Part shown: in pieces, positions 9,523 to 18,684 of the stretch
How the letters are laid out: each line of letters starts with the position of its first letter
Numbering within the stretch: the stretch's first letter is position 1
From: Pseudomonas mangiferae
GTDB taxonomy: Bacteria > Pseudomonadota > Gammaproteobacteria > Pseudomonadales > Pseudomonadaceae
Assembly (NCBI RefSeq): GCF_007109405.1
Contig: NZ_VJOY01000008.1
Location: 1-64,000 of the forward strand
DNA: 64,000 nucleotides
Reading direction: 5' to 3'
Translations under genes and position numbers: made by a program
The notes under the pieces: model-generated
The model's database searches: none
What the model saw: the letters and a program-made list of their open reading frames with translations, nothing else
Told to the model about the DNA's origin: nothing

Positions 9523-11667
9523 ATGCCGTTCAATCGCCTCTCCATCCAGTGGAAGATTTCCCTGCTGGCCGGTCTCTGCCTGCTGGCGATCGTCACGTTG
9601 CTGGTCGGCGTCTCGCTGTACCAGGCCCAGCGCGGCACCGAGCTGGTGAAGACCGCCAGCGGGCAGATGCTCCAGGAAAGCGCCAAGCAGCGCCTGCGGG
9701 CCCGGGCCGAACTCCAGGCCCAGCGGGTGCAGACCTACTTCACCGATGCCTACCTCTACGGCAAGGGCTTCTCCCGCCAGGTCCTGTTCCTCAGGGAGCA
9801 GGCGGAGAAACGCTTCCTGGATGCCTTCGACCTGCGCGAGGACATGGTCCGCCAGGTGCGCAGCGGCCTGCAGAACAACCCCGACCTGCTGGGCCTGTAC
9901 CTGGTCTTCGAGCCCAACGCCCTGGACGGCAAGGACGAACTGTTCGCCGGGCAGGCGGAACTGGGCAGCAACGACAAGGGCCGCTTCTCCCTGTACTGGG
10001 CCCAGCCCAAGGCCGGCGAGCTGTCTTCCGAGGCCATGACCGAGGAGGAACTGGCCAAGACCGAGACCGGCCCCAGCGGGCTGCCCTACAACGCCTGGTA
10101 CACCTGCCCGCGGGAAACCCGCCAGGCCTGCGTGCTGGAGCCCTACTACGACGACGTGGAAGGCAAGCCGGTGCTGATGACCAGCATCGCCTTCCCCCTG
10201 GAGCTGGACGGCAAGGTGGTGGGCGTGATGGGGCTGGACTTCAGCCTGCAGCGCCTGCAGGAGATCAGCGAGGCGGCCAACAAGGAGCTGTACCACGGCC
10301 AGGGCCACGTCAGCATCATCAGCCCCGCCGGCCTGCTGGCCGGCCACAGCCGCGACGCCTCGCTGCTCAGCGCACCGTTGAAGAAGGCCTTCCCGGTGCA
10401 GGGCGACCAACTGGCCGCCCAGGTGACCGCCGGCCAGCCCGCCGAGCTGCACCACGCCGGGATGCTGCGGGTGATGGAGCCATTCAAGCCGATCCCCACC
10501 GCCAAGCCCTGGAGCGTGCTGATCGAGGTGCCCGAGCAGACCCTGCTGGCGCCGGCGCTGAAGCTGGAGCAGCAGCTGGACGCCCAGAACGCCGCTTCCA
10601 ACTGGACCGCCCTGGCCATCGGCCTCGCGGCGGTGCTGGCCGGCCTGGTGCTGATGTGGCTCACCGCCCGCGGCGTGACCCGGCCGATCCTCGGCGTGGC
10701 GGCGATGCTGCGGGACATCGCCAGCGGCGAGGGCGACCTCACCCGGCGCCTGGACTACGCACGCAAGGACGAGCTGGGCGAACTCGCCGGCTGGTTCAAC
10801 CGCTTCCTCGACAAGCTGCAGCCGATCATCGCCGACGTGAAGCGCTCGGTGCAGGACGCCCGTGGCACCGCGGACCGCTCCTCGGCCATCGCCAGCCAGA
10901 CCAGCGCCGGCATGCAGCAGCAGTTCCGCGACGTGGACCAGGTGGCCACCGCATCCCAGGAAATGAGCGCCACCGCCCACGACGTGGCCAACAGCGCGGC
11001 CCAGGCCGCCGACGCCGCCCGTCGCGCCGACCAGGCGACCCGGGATGGCCTGCAACTGATCGACCGCACCACCCTGAGCATCGAGCAACTGGCCAGCGAG
11101 ATGAACGCCGCCATGCAGGAGGTGGAGCAACTGGCCGCCAGCAGCGAGCAGATCGGCTCGGTGCTGGAGGTGATCCGCGCCATCGCCGAGCAGACCAACC
11201 TGCTGGCCCTTAACGCCGCCATCGAGGCCGCCCGGGCCGGCGAGGCGGGGCGCGGGTTCGCCGTGGTGGCCGACGAGGTGCGCAACCTGGCGCGACGCAC
11301 CCAGGATTCGGTGGAGGAAATCCGCCAGGTGATCGAGGGCCTGCAGAACGGCACCCGCGAGGTGGTGGGCTCCATGCACAGCAGCCAGCGCCAGGCCCAG
11401 GGCAGCGTCGAGCAGGTGGAACAGGCGGTGGTGGCGCTGCGGCACATCGGCGACGCGGTGACGGTGATCAGCGACATGAACCTGCAGATCGCCAGCGCCG
11501 CGGAGGAACAGAGCGCGGTGGCCGAGGAAATCACCCGCAACGTGGCGGCGATCCGCGACGTCACCGAGTCCCTGTCCGGCCAGGCCCAGGAATCCGCCCA
11601 GGTCAGCCAGTCCCTCAACGACCTGGCCAATCAGCAGCAGGGGCTGATGGATCAGTTCCGCGTCTGA
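9523..11667 (+). CDS. Methyl-accepting chemotaxis protein, dCache-type sensor
   Basis: 714 aa. TM1 is at residues 10-30, a periplasmic double-Cache-like domain at about 35-350, TM2 at about 365-388 ([20 protein letters not shown]), HAMP to about 440, then a signalling domain with the hairpin tip [19 protein letters not shown]. The ligand domain has [24 protein letters not shown] and GVMGLDFSL, resembling the amino-acid-binding dCache group, but the conserved Arg two residues before Trp-Tyr is absent, so amino acids are not assured. The C-terminus lacks a CheR-binding pentapeptide. It is a single gene. A weak FliA-like promoter may lie at 9380-9407. Ligand unknown. Confidence 0.93.
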   Translation: MPFNRLSIQWKISLLAGLCLLAIVTLLVGVSLYQAQRGTELVKTASGQMLQESAKQRLRARAELQAQRVQTYFTDAYLYGKGFSRQVLFLREQAEKRFLDAFDLREDMVRQVRSGLQNNPDLLGLYLVFEPNALDGKDELFAGQAELGSNDKGRFSLYWAQPKAGELSSEAMTEEELAKTETGPSGLPYNAWYTCPRETRQACVLEPYYDDVEGKPVLMTSIAFPLELDGKVVGVMGLDFSLQRLQEISEAANKELYHGQGHVSIISPAGLLAGHSRDASLLSAPLKKAFPVQGDQLAAQVTAGQPAELHHAGMLRVMEPFKPIPTAKPWSVLIEVPEQTLLAPALKLEQQLDAQNAASNWTALAIGLAAVLAGLVLMWLTARGVTRPILGVAAMLRDIASGEGDLTRRLDYARKDELGELAGWFNRFLDKLQPIIADVKRSVQDARGTADRSSAIASQTSAGMQQQFRDVDQVATASQEMSATAHDVANSAAQAADAARRADQATRDGLQLIDRTTLSIEQLASEMNAAMQEVEQLAASSEQIGSVLEVIRAIAEQTNLLALNAAIEAARAGEAGRGFAVVADEVRNLARRTQDSVEEIRQVIEGLQNGTREVVGSMHSSQRQAQGSVEQVEQAVVALRHIGDAVTVISDMNLQIASAAEEQSAVAEEITRNVAAIRDVTESLSGQAQESAQVSQSLNDLANQQQGLMDQFRV

Positions 11668-11676
11668 CCGCTGGCG

Positions 11677-11694
11677 CCGTCCCGCCAGGGACGG
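11677..11694. terminator. Hairpin between convergent genes
   Basis: CCGTCCC (11677-11683) / GGGACGG (11688-11694) perfect 7-bp stem with a 4-base loop, 10 bases after the chemoreceptor stop and 11 before the thioesterase stop. No T-run on either side, so termination strength is doubtful. Confidence 0.4.
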
Positions 11695-11704
11695 CTGCGT
11701 GGGC

Positions 11705-12499
11705 TCAGGCGAACACGGTCACCGTCTGCCGGCTGATGGCCAGCAGGCGGCCGTCGGCGGTCCACAGCCCGGAGGCGATGTGGCCGTAGCCGTCGGTGGC
11801 GTGCTCGATCACCGCGCGATACAGGCACCAGTCCTCGGTGCTGAGGTCGGCCACCGGCTGGACGAACTCGATGGTCCAGGTCAGGGAACTGCCGGGCGCC
11901 GGCTTGCTCAGGTGGGACAGCACCGCCGGCGGCCAGGCGTCCACCAGGGCTAGCAGGTGCGCCTCGTCCACGGGGGCCCGGGGCTCGTCCCGCAGGCGTA
12001 CCCAGCCGCCCATCTCCCGGGAGTGGTTGCCGCTGAACGGCAGGCCGCCCAGGCCCCAGCGCATCGCCAGGTAGCGGACGAATTCCGGGGTCACGCCTTT
12101 CAGGTAGGGCAGTTCCTGGCAGGCGTCCAAGGGCGCCATGGCCGGCGCGGGCTCCGCGTCCACCTGCACCGAGGACACCCGCGACGCGCCGAAGCTGCCC
12201 TGCACCAGGGTGGCGACCTGGCCGTTCTGCACGGCCCGCCCCAGCACCTGGCTGACCGCCTTGCCGTCGCGCAGCACCTCCGCTTCGAAGGCCACCGGCA
12301 CGTCGGGCTCCACCGGGCCGACGAAGGTGATGGCCAGGGAGCGCACCGGCCGGCCTTCCGGCACCTGGGCGCGCATGGCCTCGTAGACCAGCGCAGCCAC
12401 CAACCCGCCGAAGCTGGCGCGGCCCTGGGCCCACTCGGCCGGTACCTGCAGGGAAGCGGGCGAGCGGCGCACCGCCTGGATCAGTTCGGAAAAATTCAT
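11705..12499 (-). CDS. TesB-like acyl-CoA thioesterase (double hotdog)
   Basis: 264 aa. Two hotdog halves: an N-terminal half with WAQGRASFGGLVAALVYEAM (the helix and substrate-pocket region of TesB-like thioesterases), and a C-terminal half with LTWTIEFVQP and ATDGYGHIASGLWTADGRLL. The start chosen is the ATG at 12499 (MNFSELIQAVRR), preceded by a GGAGG-type site; the upstream in-frame extension is not protein-like. Probably cytoplasmic cleavage of acyl-CoA; chain-length preference unknown. It is last in a leftward set after the CHAD gene, with a 102-base gap. Confidence 0.85.
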   Translation of the reverse strand: MNFSELIQAVRRSPASLQVPAEWAQGRASFGGLVAALVYEAMRAQVPEGRPVRSLAITFVGPVEPDVPVAFEAEVLRDGKAVSQVLGRAVQNGQVATLVQGSFGASRVSSVQVDAEPAPAMAPLDACQELPYLKGVTPEFVRYLAMRWGLGGLPFSGNHSREMGGWVRLRDEPRAPVDEAHLLALVDAWPPAVLSHLSKPAPGSSLTWTIEFVQPVADLSTEDWCLYRAVIEHATDGYGHIASGLWTADGRLLAISRQTVTVFA

Positions 12500-12601
12500 G
12501 GAGGACTCCCGCGCAATGGTCGACCGATGGTAAAGGATCGCCCGGGAGGCCGGGCGACCATGATGGCGACGCATGCGCCAGATCGATTGGGAAAAACGCC
12601 G

Positions 12602-13363
12602 TCAGCCCAGTGCGCTGCGCAGGCGGCGGACCGCCCCGTCGGCGCGCTTCTCCGCCGCGCCCATGCGTTGGCGCCAGGCGACGCGACAGGCCGCAAGGTC
12701 TGGTTCCTCCTCGGCCCGCAGCAGCCACTGGTGGCAATCGTGCCAGTCCCCGATGGCCGACTGGGTCGCCTTGAGCAGGCGCATCAGGCGGGCATCCAGG
12801 GGCATGAGGTCCGGGTACGCCTCGGCGCCATAGCGCACCCGCTTGACCAGCAGGCGCAGGCGGTGGCGGTCGTAGTCGGGATCGCCGAGGGCGTCGTGCA
12901 GGCGCCGGCGCTGCTTGTCCAGGCGCTTGCGCAGGCGTTTGCGCAACCCGCGCAGGTGGCCTTCCCGCTGCAGCAGGCGCCAGAACCCGGGCAACGCGTC
13001 CAGGGCGATGAACAGCCCGCCGAGGGCCTGGCTGGCCAGCAGGGCCCGGTAGCCCTGCTCCAGCCCCTCCGCGCGATGGTCGGCGGCAGTGTCCTGGCCC
13101 TGGGCACGCAGCTCGCCGCACAGCACTTCCAGGTCCCGCAGCGGACCGCCCAGGTCGCCCACGGCCTTCGCCGCCTCGGTCAACGGCTCGACCATGGGCA
13201 TCTGCTTCAGGGGCCGCAACAGGCTGCGCAGGCGCCGCAGGGAGACCCGCAGGTCGTGCAACGCCTCCGGATCGGTGCGGGCCTGCAGACGGGCGCGGCA
13301 GGCGCGCAGGGCCACTTCCTCGGTGAGGATGCGGGCGATCAGGGAATCGATGAGACGAGCCAT
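12602..13363 (-). CDS. CHAD domain protein
   Basis: 253 aa, almost entirely a CHAD domain: two four-helix bundles rich in conserved His, Arg and Lys. The motifs LHDLRVSLRRLRSLLRPL (about residues 35-52) and HRLRLLVKRVRYGAEAYPDLMP (about 172-193) give the basic groove known to bind polyphosphate. There is no CYTH phosphatase domain attached, so this is a stand-alone CHAD. No signal peptide. It follows tgpA by 33 bases on the same strand and is likely in its operon. The partner or substrate is unknown; polyphosphate-granule association is known for other CHAD proteins and is inference here. Confidence 0.88.
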   Translation of the reverse strand: MARLIDSLIARILTEEVALRACRARLQARTDPEALHDLRVSLRRLRSLLRPLKQMPMVEPLTEAAKAVGDLGGPLRDLEVLCGELRAQGQDTAADHRAEGLEQGYRALLASQALGGLFIALDALPGFWRLLQREGHLRGLRKRLRKRLDKQRRRLHDALGDPDYDRHRLRLLVKRVRYGAEAYPDLMPLDARLMRLLKATQSAIGDWHDCHQWLLRAEEEPDLAACRVAWRQRMGAAEKRADGAVRRLRSALG

Positions 13364-13396
13364 GGCATACCTGTGAAAACGATCGACGGCAGCCGA

Positions 13397-15397
13397 TCAG
13401 GAAGACGAAACGCCGGGGCGCCAGGGCAGGGCCCGGCGCACGGCTTTCAGGGCGTCGCGCAGGGCCTGCGAGGCCGCTGGCTCTCCCGCGTAGCGCTGCG
13501 CTTCGAAGAGGTGTGCGAACGCATCGATGGCCGCGGCCTGGCGCGGCAGTGCTGCGGCCGCGCGCCGGGCGAAGTCCCGCGGCCCCTCGCCCGGATGGCG
13601 GCGCAGGCCCTGGCGGGCCAGCAATATCTCGAAGTCACGGAACGCGCGCTGCTGGGGGTCCCGCAGGCGGACCCACGGTTTGAACAGGAACAGCGCCACC
13701 ACGGCGAAGGCCAACCCGACGCCGCCCACCAGGGACAGGGCGAACACACGCCCGTCCACGGCGCCGAACCAGCGCTGGAGGAACGCCAGCTGCTGTTCGC
13801 CCTGGTAGCCCAGGACCCAGCGCTGCCAGCCATAGTTGAGGTTGTCCCAGGTCATGCGCAGCTCGTTGAGCCAGCCCAGGTTGCGGTAGCGCAGGGGCGA
13901 CAGGGGTGAGTCCTCGAGGAAGGTCCCCTCCTTCGCCAGCGCCTCTTCCAATCCTTGCTCGATGCGTTCGGGGGAGACCTGGAAGGTGGGATCGGCGCTG
14001 ACCCAGCCGGTGTCCGGCTGCCAGTACTCCACCCACGCGTGGGCATCGAACTGGCGCACCTGGATGTAGTTGCCGGCGGCATTGGGCTCGCCGCCCTGGT
14101 AACCGGCCACCACCCGCGCCGGAATGCCCGCCACCCGCAGCACGAAGGCCATGGCGCCGGCGTAGTGGGCGCAGAAGCCGCGCCGGGTCTCGAAGAGGAA
14201 CTGGTCGATGTCGTCGGCCCCGCCTTCGCCGGGGTGCAGGGTGTAGACGTAGGGCTCTTGGCGGAAATGCGCCAGGACCGCCTTCACCAGGTCCGGGGTG
14301 GCCGGATAGCGGGCCCGCAGGTCCTCGGCCCAGGCCCGGGTCCGCGGGTTGCCGGCGGACGGCAGCTGCAGGGCGCGGCGCATCCCCTGGGGCGCGGCGT
14401 TCACCTCCCGCGGCGCCTGGGGCCAGGAGGTGACCTGGTAGAGCAGCGCCCGGTCCACGGGCCGGCGACGCTGCAGGCGGAAGTCGGACATCTGGCGCAC
14501 GTCGTCGCGGTCGGTCTCGGCCACGTCCAGGCCGAACAGCCAGGGCTTGGCCGTGGGCTGCATCACCACGCTGTAGCGCAGCGGGTTGCCCTGGCGCCGC
14601 CATGCCGGCGGTGCGCCGTAGCCCTGGGCGGCATAGCCCTGGGACCAGCGCCGGCCGTCGTAGTGTTCCAGGGTCAAAGCGCGCCAGTACAGGTCGCGGC
14701 GCGGGGGCAACGGCCCCTCGAAGCGGGCGCGGAAGACCAGTTCGGTGGACTGGCTCAGCTCGGCTACGTCCCCGGGGGACATGTTGTCGGACAGCCCGGT
14801 GATGCCTTTCTTGTCCGGCACCGGCAGCGACCACAGCGGCTCCATGCGCGGGAAGAACACGAACAGCAGCAGCATCAGCGGCAGCGCCTGCAACAGCAGT
14901 TGCCCCGCCAGGCGCAGGGTCGCCTGGGGCCGCACTACGGCGCCGGGGCTCTGTTGCAGGCCGATCAGCGCCGCCAGCAGGGCGGTTACCGGCAGCAGGC
15001 TGTACAGCGCGGTGGCGATGCTATCGTCGAACAAGTAGCTGGTTACCACCACGAAGAAGCCGAGGAACACCAGCACCAGGCCGTCGCGGCGGCTGCGCAT
15101 CTCCACCATCTTCAGGATGAACGCGGCGATCAGCAGGACCACGCCGCCGTCCAGGCCGATCAGGGTGCCACGGCTGACATAGGCGCCGGCGGCGGCCACG
15201 GCCACCAGGGCGATCTTCGCCGTGGGCCCCGGGTAGCCCACTTTCATGCGGAAAGCCTGCACGCGCCAGGTCACGCAGGCCAGCCAGAAGCCGGCCAGCC
15301 ACAGCGGCACGTGCAAGAAATGCGGCAGGATCGCCAGGGCCTGGGCCACCAGCAGCCAGGTCAGGGCGACCCGGGGCAGCGCCTGCGGGGTACTCAC
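13397..15397 (-). CDS. tgpA: Transglutaminase-like membrane protein TgpA
   Basis: 666 aa. Five or six N-terminal helices (residues about 12-190), a periplasmic transglutaminase core, one more helix near 545-570 and a cytoplasmic tail. The catalytic triad reads Cys409 (RRGFCAHYAGAM), His453 (FDAHAWVEYW) and Asp469 (SADPTF). This matches P. aeruginosa TgpA (DUF3488/DUF4129 family), reported essential for viability. The GTG start at 15397 overlaps the DUF58 stop (GTGA) and is chosen over the open frame extending to 15589, which is a shadow of the DUF58 gene. It forms a moxR-DUF58-tgpA module, the usual partner set. Confidence 0.93.
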   Translation of the reverse strand: MSTPQALPRVALTWLLVAQALAILPHFLHVPLWLAGFWLACVTWRVQAFRMKVGYPGPTAKIALVAVAAAGAYVSRGTLIGLDGGVVLLIAAFILKMVEMRSRRDGLVLVFLGFFVVVTSYLFDDSIATALYSLLPVTALLAALIGLQQSPGAVVRPQATLRLAGQLLLQALPLMLLLFVFFPRMEPLWSLPVPDKKGITGLSDNMSPGDVAELSQSTELVFRARFEGPLPPRRDLYWRALTLEHYDGRRWSQGYAAQGYGAPPAWRRQGNPLRYSVVMQPTAKPWLFGLDVAETDRDDVRQMSDFRLQRRRPVDRALLYQVTSWPQAPREVNAAPQGMRRALQLPSAGNPRTRAWAEDLRARYPATPDLVKAVLAHFRQEPYVYTLHPGEGGADDIDQFLFETRRGFCAHYAGAMAFVLRVAGIPARVVAGYQGGEPNAAGNYIQVRQFDAHAWVEYWQPDTGWVSADPTFQVSPERIEQGLEEALAKEGTFLEDSPLSPLRYRNLGWLNELRMTWDNLNYGWQRWVLGYQGEQQLAFLQRWFGAVDGRVFALSLVGGVGLAFAVVALFLFKPWVRLRDPQQRAFRDFEILLARQGLRRHPGEGPRDFARRAAAALPRQAAAIDAFAHLFEAQRYAGEPAASQALRDALKAVRRALPWRPGVSSS

Positions 15398-16347
15398 CGC
15401 GCCACCCCGAACAGCGCCAGGGCGCGCAGGCAAGCATCCCGGTGGGCCTCGCCCTCGTCCGGCCCCAGGTGGAGGCCCGGCAGGGTGAGGCCGAAGGCCT
15501 GGCTGCGCTCGGACAGCGCCAGCACCCAGTGGCACAACAGCGACACGCGCATCTCCATGTCCCCGGACAGGCTCTCGTAGTCCAGCCACAGCTCGCGGCC
15601 ACCCAGGGCGGCGAAGTCTTTCACCAACAGGCCCTGGCCTCGGGAGTAGGCCTTCCAGTGCAGGCGCCGCTTGGAGTCGCCGGGCTGGTAGGGCTTCAGC
15701 CCTTGGTAGTCATCGGCGCCCCGGCCGATGGCGCGGTTGCCCTCCTCTTCGTCGCCGGCCGCCGGCACCAGGGGCAGCTCACCCGGCAACGGCCGCGGAT
15801 AGACCAGCGCCGCCAGGTCCAGGTCGACCCAGCTCCAGGCCACCAGAATGCCCAGAGGGAAACGGGTCTCCACCCGCATGCGCCCGGGTCTGAGCCAGCC
15901 GCGGCGAACCGCCGCCTGGCCCAGCCGGCATTCCCAGGCGCCGTTGGCCGGCACGTCGTAGATCTCCAGGGGCTCCGGTGGCCAGCCGAGGGCGATGGCC
16001 TGGTGGGCGCGACCGCCGCTCTCCAGGCGCACCTGGAAGCGCGCATGCTCGCCGACGAACACCGCATTGCCGCCGCCCGCCTTCAGCACCAGGGTCGCCA
16101 GGTTGCGGTAGGTATGCAGGATGGTCACCAGGAACACCGCCAGCAGCAGAAAGGTCAGGCCGTAGGCCAGGCTGCTCTGGTAGTTGATCGCCGCCAGCAG
16201 CATCAGCACCAGGGCCACGCCGAACGCGGCGCCGACCCGGGTGGGGACGATGAAGATGCGCCGCTGGTTCAGGGTTACCTGGGGCGCCGTCGGCAGCCGC
16301 CGCGCCAGCCAGCGGTTCCAGTAGGGCGCGAAGCGGGCCTTCAGCAT
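15394..16347 (-). CDS. DUF58 domain protein (MoxR-associated)
   Basis: 317 aa. Two N-terminal membrane helices (about residues 30-75: RVGAAFGVALVLMLLAAINY and LTFLLLAVFLVTILH), a beta-rich segment, then the DUF58 signature DDYQGLKPYQPGDSKRRLHW at about 210-230 followed by a degenerate von Willebrand-like region. DUF58 proteins work with MoxR AAA+ ATPases and TgpA-type transglutaminases; biochemical role unproven. The ATG at 16347 is used because it lies 31 bases after moxR and the conserved opening MLKARFAPYWNRWLARR begins there. The stop overlaps the tgpA start by four bases. Confidence 0.92.
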   Translation of the reverse strand: MLKARFAPYWNRWLARRLPTAPQVTLNQRRIFIVPTRVGAAFGVALVLMLLAAINYQSSLAYGLTFLLLAVFLVTILHTYRNLATLVLKAGGGNAVFVGEHARFQVRLESGGRAHQAIALGWPPEPLEIYDVPANGAWECRLGQAAVRRGWLRPGRMRVETRFPLGILVAWSWVDLDLAALVYPRPLPGELPLVPAAGDEEEGNRAIGRGADDYQGLKPYQPGDSKRRLHWKAYSRGQGLLVKDFAALGGRELWLDYESLSGDMEMRVSLLCHWVLALSERSQAFGLTLPGLHLGPDEGEAHRDACLRALALFGVAR

Positions 16348-16378
16348 CTGCCGCGCCCCGCGCCGGCAGGCGTCGCCC

Positions 16379-17296
16379 TCACAGCGCCGGCACCTCGCGC
16401 AGCAGCCACTGCACCAGGGTGCCGCCGCCGTGGCCGGTGGCGTCGGCGCGCTCCCGCAGGCGATGGCCCACCACCGCCCCGAGCACCGCCTGGACATCCT
16501 CCGGGATCACGTAGTCGCGGCCCGCCAGGTAGGCCCAGGCCCGCGCCGCCGCCAGCAGCGCCAGGCTGGCCCGGGGCGAGAGCCCCCAGGCGAACTGCGC
16601 CTGGGAACGGGTCGCCTCCACCAGGCGCAACACGTAGTCCACCAGGGCATCGCTGGCCCGGACCCGGCTGACTTCGGCCTGCAGCGCAGCCAGCTCGGCA
16701 TGGTCCAGCAAGGGGTCGAGCTTCGGCAGCAATTCGCGGCGCGCCTCGCCCAGCAGCAAGGCTTTTTCGGCGGCCTTGGCCGGGTAGCCCAGGGACAACC
16801 GCATGAGGAAGCGGTCGAGCTGGGACTCCGGCAGGGCGAAGGTGCCGCCCTGGCTGACGGGGTTCTGGGTGGCGATGACGAAGAAGGGCTCGGGCAAAGG
16901 GCGGGTCGCTCCCTCGATGGTCACCTGGCCCTCCTCCATGGCCTCCAGCAAGGCGCTCTGGCTCTTCGGGGTGGCCCGGTTGATCTCGTCCGCCAGCACC
17001 AGTTCGGCGAACACCGGCCCGGGGTGAAAGACGAACTGGCCGCTGTCCTTGTCGAACACCGAAGTGCCGAGGATGTCGCCGGGCAGCAGGTCGGAGGTGA
17101 ACTGGATACGCTGGAAACTGAGGCCGAGAATCTTCGCCAGGGCATGGCTCAGAGTGGTCTTGCCCATCCCCGGCAAGTCCTCCAGCAGCAGGTGCCCCTT
17201 GGCCAGCAGGCAGGCCAGGGCCAGCCGGACCTGCGGTTCCTTGCCCAGCACCACGCGGTTGATCGCGTCCAGGCAGGCTTCCAGTTTCGTGCGCAT
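16379..17296 (-). CDS. MoxR-family AAA+ ATPase
   Basis: 305 aa cytoplasmic AAA+ ATPase. Walker A is GMGKTTLS (residues 43-50), Walker B ELVLADEINRA and sensor 1 VIATQNP, with the C-terminal lid segment FAWGLSPRASLALLAAARAWA characteristic of MoxR. It acts as a chaperone-like partner for the DUF58 and TgpA proteins encoded next. Start: the ATG at 17296 (MRTKLEACLDAINRVVLGKE) with a GGGAGCG site; in-frame codons further upstream lack conservation. First gene of the leftward operon, with its promoter in the 469-base gap to the right. Confidence 0.94.
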   Translation of the reverse strand: MRTKLEACLDAINRVVLGKEPQVRLALACLLAKGHLLLEDLPGMGKTTLSHALAKILGLSFQRIQFTSDLLPGDILGTSVFDKDSGQFVFHPGPVFAELVLADEINRATPKSQSALLEAMEEGQVTIEGATRPLPEPFFVIATQNPVSQGGTFALPESQLDRFLMRLSLGYPAKAAEKALLLGEARRELLPKLDPLLDHAELAALQAEVSRVRASDALVDYVLRLVEATRSQAQFAWGLSPRASLALLAAARAWAYLAGRDYVIPEDVQAVLGAVVGHRLRERADATGHGGGTLVQWLLREVPAL

Positions 17297-17765
17297 TCGC
17301 TCCCTCCCGTTCAATCGATCACCGGATGCTACTGCCTGACCCCAGCGAGGCAAAGGCGCCTGCACTGTCCGCTCACCAAAAGCGAGACACAGTCGTCCTC
17401 ATGAAACCGACCGTCCGGCTGGCGGCGCGGTTCGACCGACTATCGACCCCGAGCCTAAAACGTCGCCTCTGCAGGTTTCCAACCCACACGCCTGATGGCA
17501 TATTGCCTACAAAACCCACATACGCTTACGTGTTTGATAGCCAAATGCTTACAAACGGGACGATAAAAGCGGATAAACGGGTTAGATAGCCTCTGGCAAT
17601 CGATCAAGAAACATTGATAGCCTAGGCCTTGCAAGGATGAGAATCAGATTCACTTCGGTACAGCCGGTACCGAACCGCCAGGAGGCGAGCACGGAGCGAA
17701 GTTTTATCCGTCGTACAGCGGAATGCATGAACGGGTAGCCGTAACCCTTTTTCGAGTAGTCGATC
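17297..17765. other. 469-bp intergenic region with GATAGCC repeats
   Basis: AT-richer than its surroundings, especially 17470-17640. It should hold the moxR promoter (leftward) and that of the small secreted protein (rightward). Three exact GATAGCC direct repeats stand at 17536-17542, 17585-17591 and 17616-17622, and AAACGGG occurs at 17552 and 17575. I could not place a convincing -35/-10 pair or a further gene. Confidence 0.45.
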
Positions 17766-18068
17766 ATGCGCACCGCATCCCGCCCCCGCCTGCTGGCCAC
17801 CCTGTTCATGCTGGGTGCCGCGCCGTTCAGCCAAGCCGGCCAGTCGACCGGGCAGTTGGACATCCGCATGACCATTTCCGAAGCCTGCCAGGTCAGTGCC
17901 GAGCCCGGTGCCAATCGCCTCGCCATGAGCAGCAGCCATTGCACAGACCGCGCCCGCTACCGGGTGATGTACCCGGCCAGCGGGAAAACCGTGGACCAGC
18001 CGGACAGCCTGCGCAGCGTCGAGCACGGCGAAGGCCCCTCGCCCACCCGGGTGACCGTCTACTGGTGA
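17766..18068 (+). CDS. Small secreted protein, spore-coat-U/Csu-like
   Basis: 100 aa. Residues 1-24 are a clear Sec signal peptide ending near FSQA-GQ. The mature part opens with GQLDIRMTISEACQVS, which resembles the first strands of the SCPU/Csu pilin-like fold, and has two cysteines (EACQVS and SSHCTD) that could form its single disulfide. It is shorter than typical SCPU domains (about 140-160 aa) and lacks their C-terminal donor-strand region. No usher or chaperone gene is nearby. No good Shine-Dalgarno is visible before the ATG. Family assignment is tentative; export is well supported. Confidence 0.7.
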   Translation: MRTASRPRLLATLFMLGAAPFSQAGQSTGQLDIRMTISEACQVSAEPGANRLAMSSSHCTDRARYRVMYPASGKTVDQPDSLRSVEHGEGPSPTRVTVYW

Positions 18069-18075
18069 GCAGACC

Positions 18076-18684
18076 TCAGCGCGGCCGGACCATCTCGAAG
18101 GTATCCCGGGTCCGGGTGTAGGACTGCCCGCCCAGGCGGCCCAGCAGGTCCAGGCGCTGCGGATCGATCCGCCCCCGGGCGTCCAGCACCGAATCGTCCA
18201 GGTGCGCCAGCACGACCTCGGCGAAGATCAGGTGGCAGTTGGGCGTCTGCCGGGGATAGGGCTGGATGTCGGCCACCTTGCATTCGAACGCCACCGGGGC
18301 GCCGGTCACCCGCAAGGCAGCAACCCGCTCCGCGGGTTGGGCGACGATGCCACAGCGCTCGAATTCGCTGACGTTTCGGGGCAGCAGTGCCGCGCTGGCA
18401 TTCATTGCCTCGGCCTGGGCCGCATTGACCAGCTGGATCACCAGTTCGCCGGTTTCCCGGGCGTTGAGCAGGGTGTCCTTGAGGGAGCCGTCGTCGCGGT
18501 CGCCGACGTTCACCATCAGGGTCGGCGGCTTGTCGCTGATCACCTGGAAGAAACTGAACGGCGCCAGGTTGTCGATGCCGTCGGCGGAACGACTGGAGAC
18601 CCAGGCGATGGGCCGGGGCGTGACGGTGGATGCCAGCCAGCGGTAGGCATCCAGCGGGGACAACGTGGTGAAGTCGAGTTTCAT
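18076..18684 (-). CDS. Flavin reductase family protein (FMN-binding)
   Basis: 202 aa. The split-barrel flavin reductase fold is indicated by the opening TVTPRPIAWVSSRSADGIDNLAPFSFF (about residues 16-42), the glycine/aspartate segment MVNVGDRDDGSLKDTLLNAR, and the late HLIFAEVVLAHLDDS. Such proteins bind FMN and reduce it or act as flavin-dependent oxidoreductases. The start ATG at 18684 shares one base with the stop of the upstream lipoprotein gene (TGATG), so the two are translationally coupled. Its 3' end is 7 bases from the convergent small secreted gene. Specific substrate unknown. Confidence 0.87.
   Translation of the reverse strand: MKLDFTTLSPLDAYRWLASTVTPRPIAWVSSRSADGIDNLAPFSFFQVISDKPPTLMVNVGDRDDGSLKDTLLNARETGELVIQLVNAAQAEAMNASAALLPRNVSEFERCGIVAQPAERVAALRVTGAPVAFECKVADIQPYPRQTPNCHLIFAEVVLAHLDDSVLDARGRIDPQRLDLLGRLGGQSYTRTRDTFEMVRPR

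Noticed and set aside
13955-15580. A 541-codon rightward frame opposite tgpA
   Set aside because: Opposite a protein with a complete Cys-His-Asp triad; composition is typical of GC-rich antisense.
17326-17589. A possible 87-codon gene in the moxR/secreted-protein gap
   Set aside because: No ribosome site, no conserved-looking segment, and it begins within the moxR upstream region; composition is like random translation.
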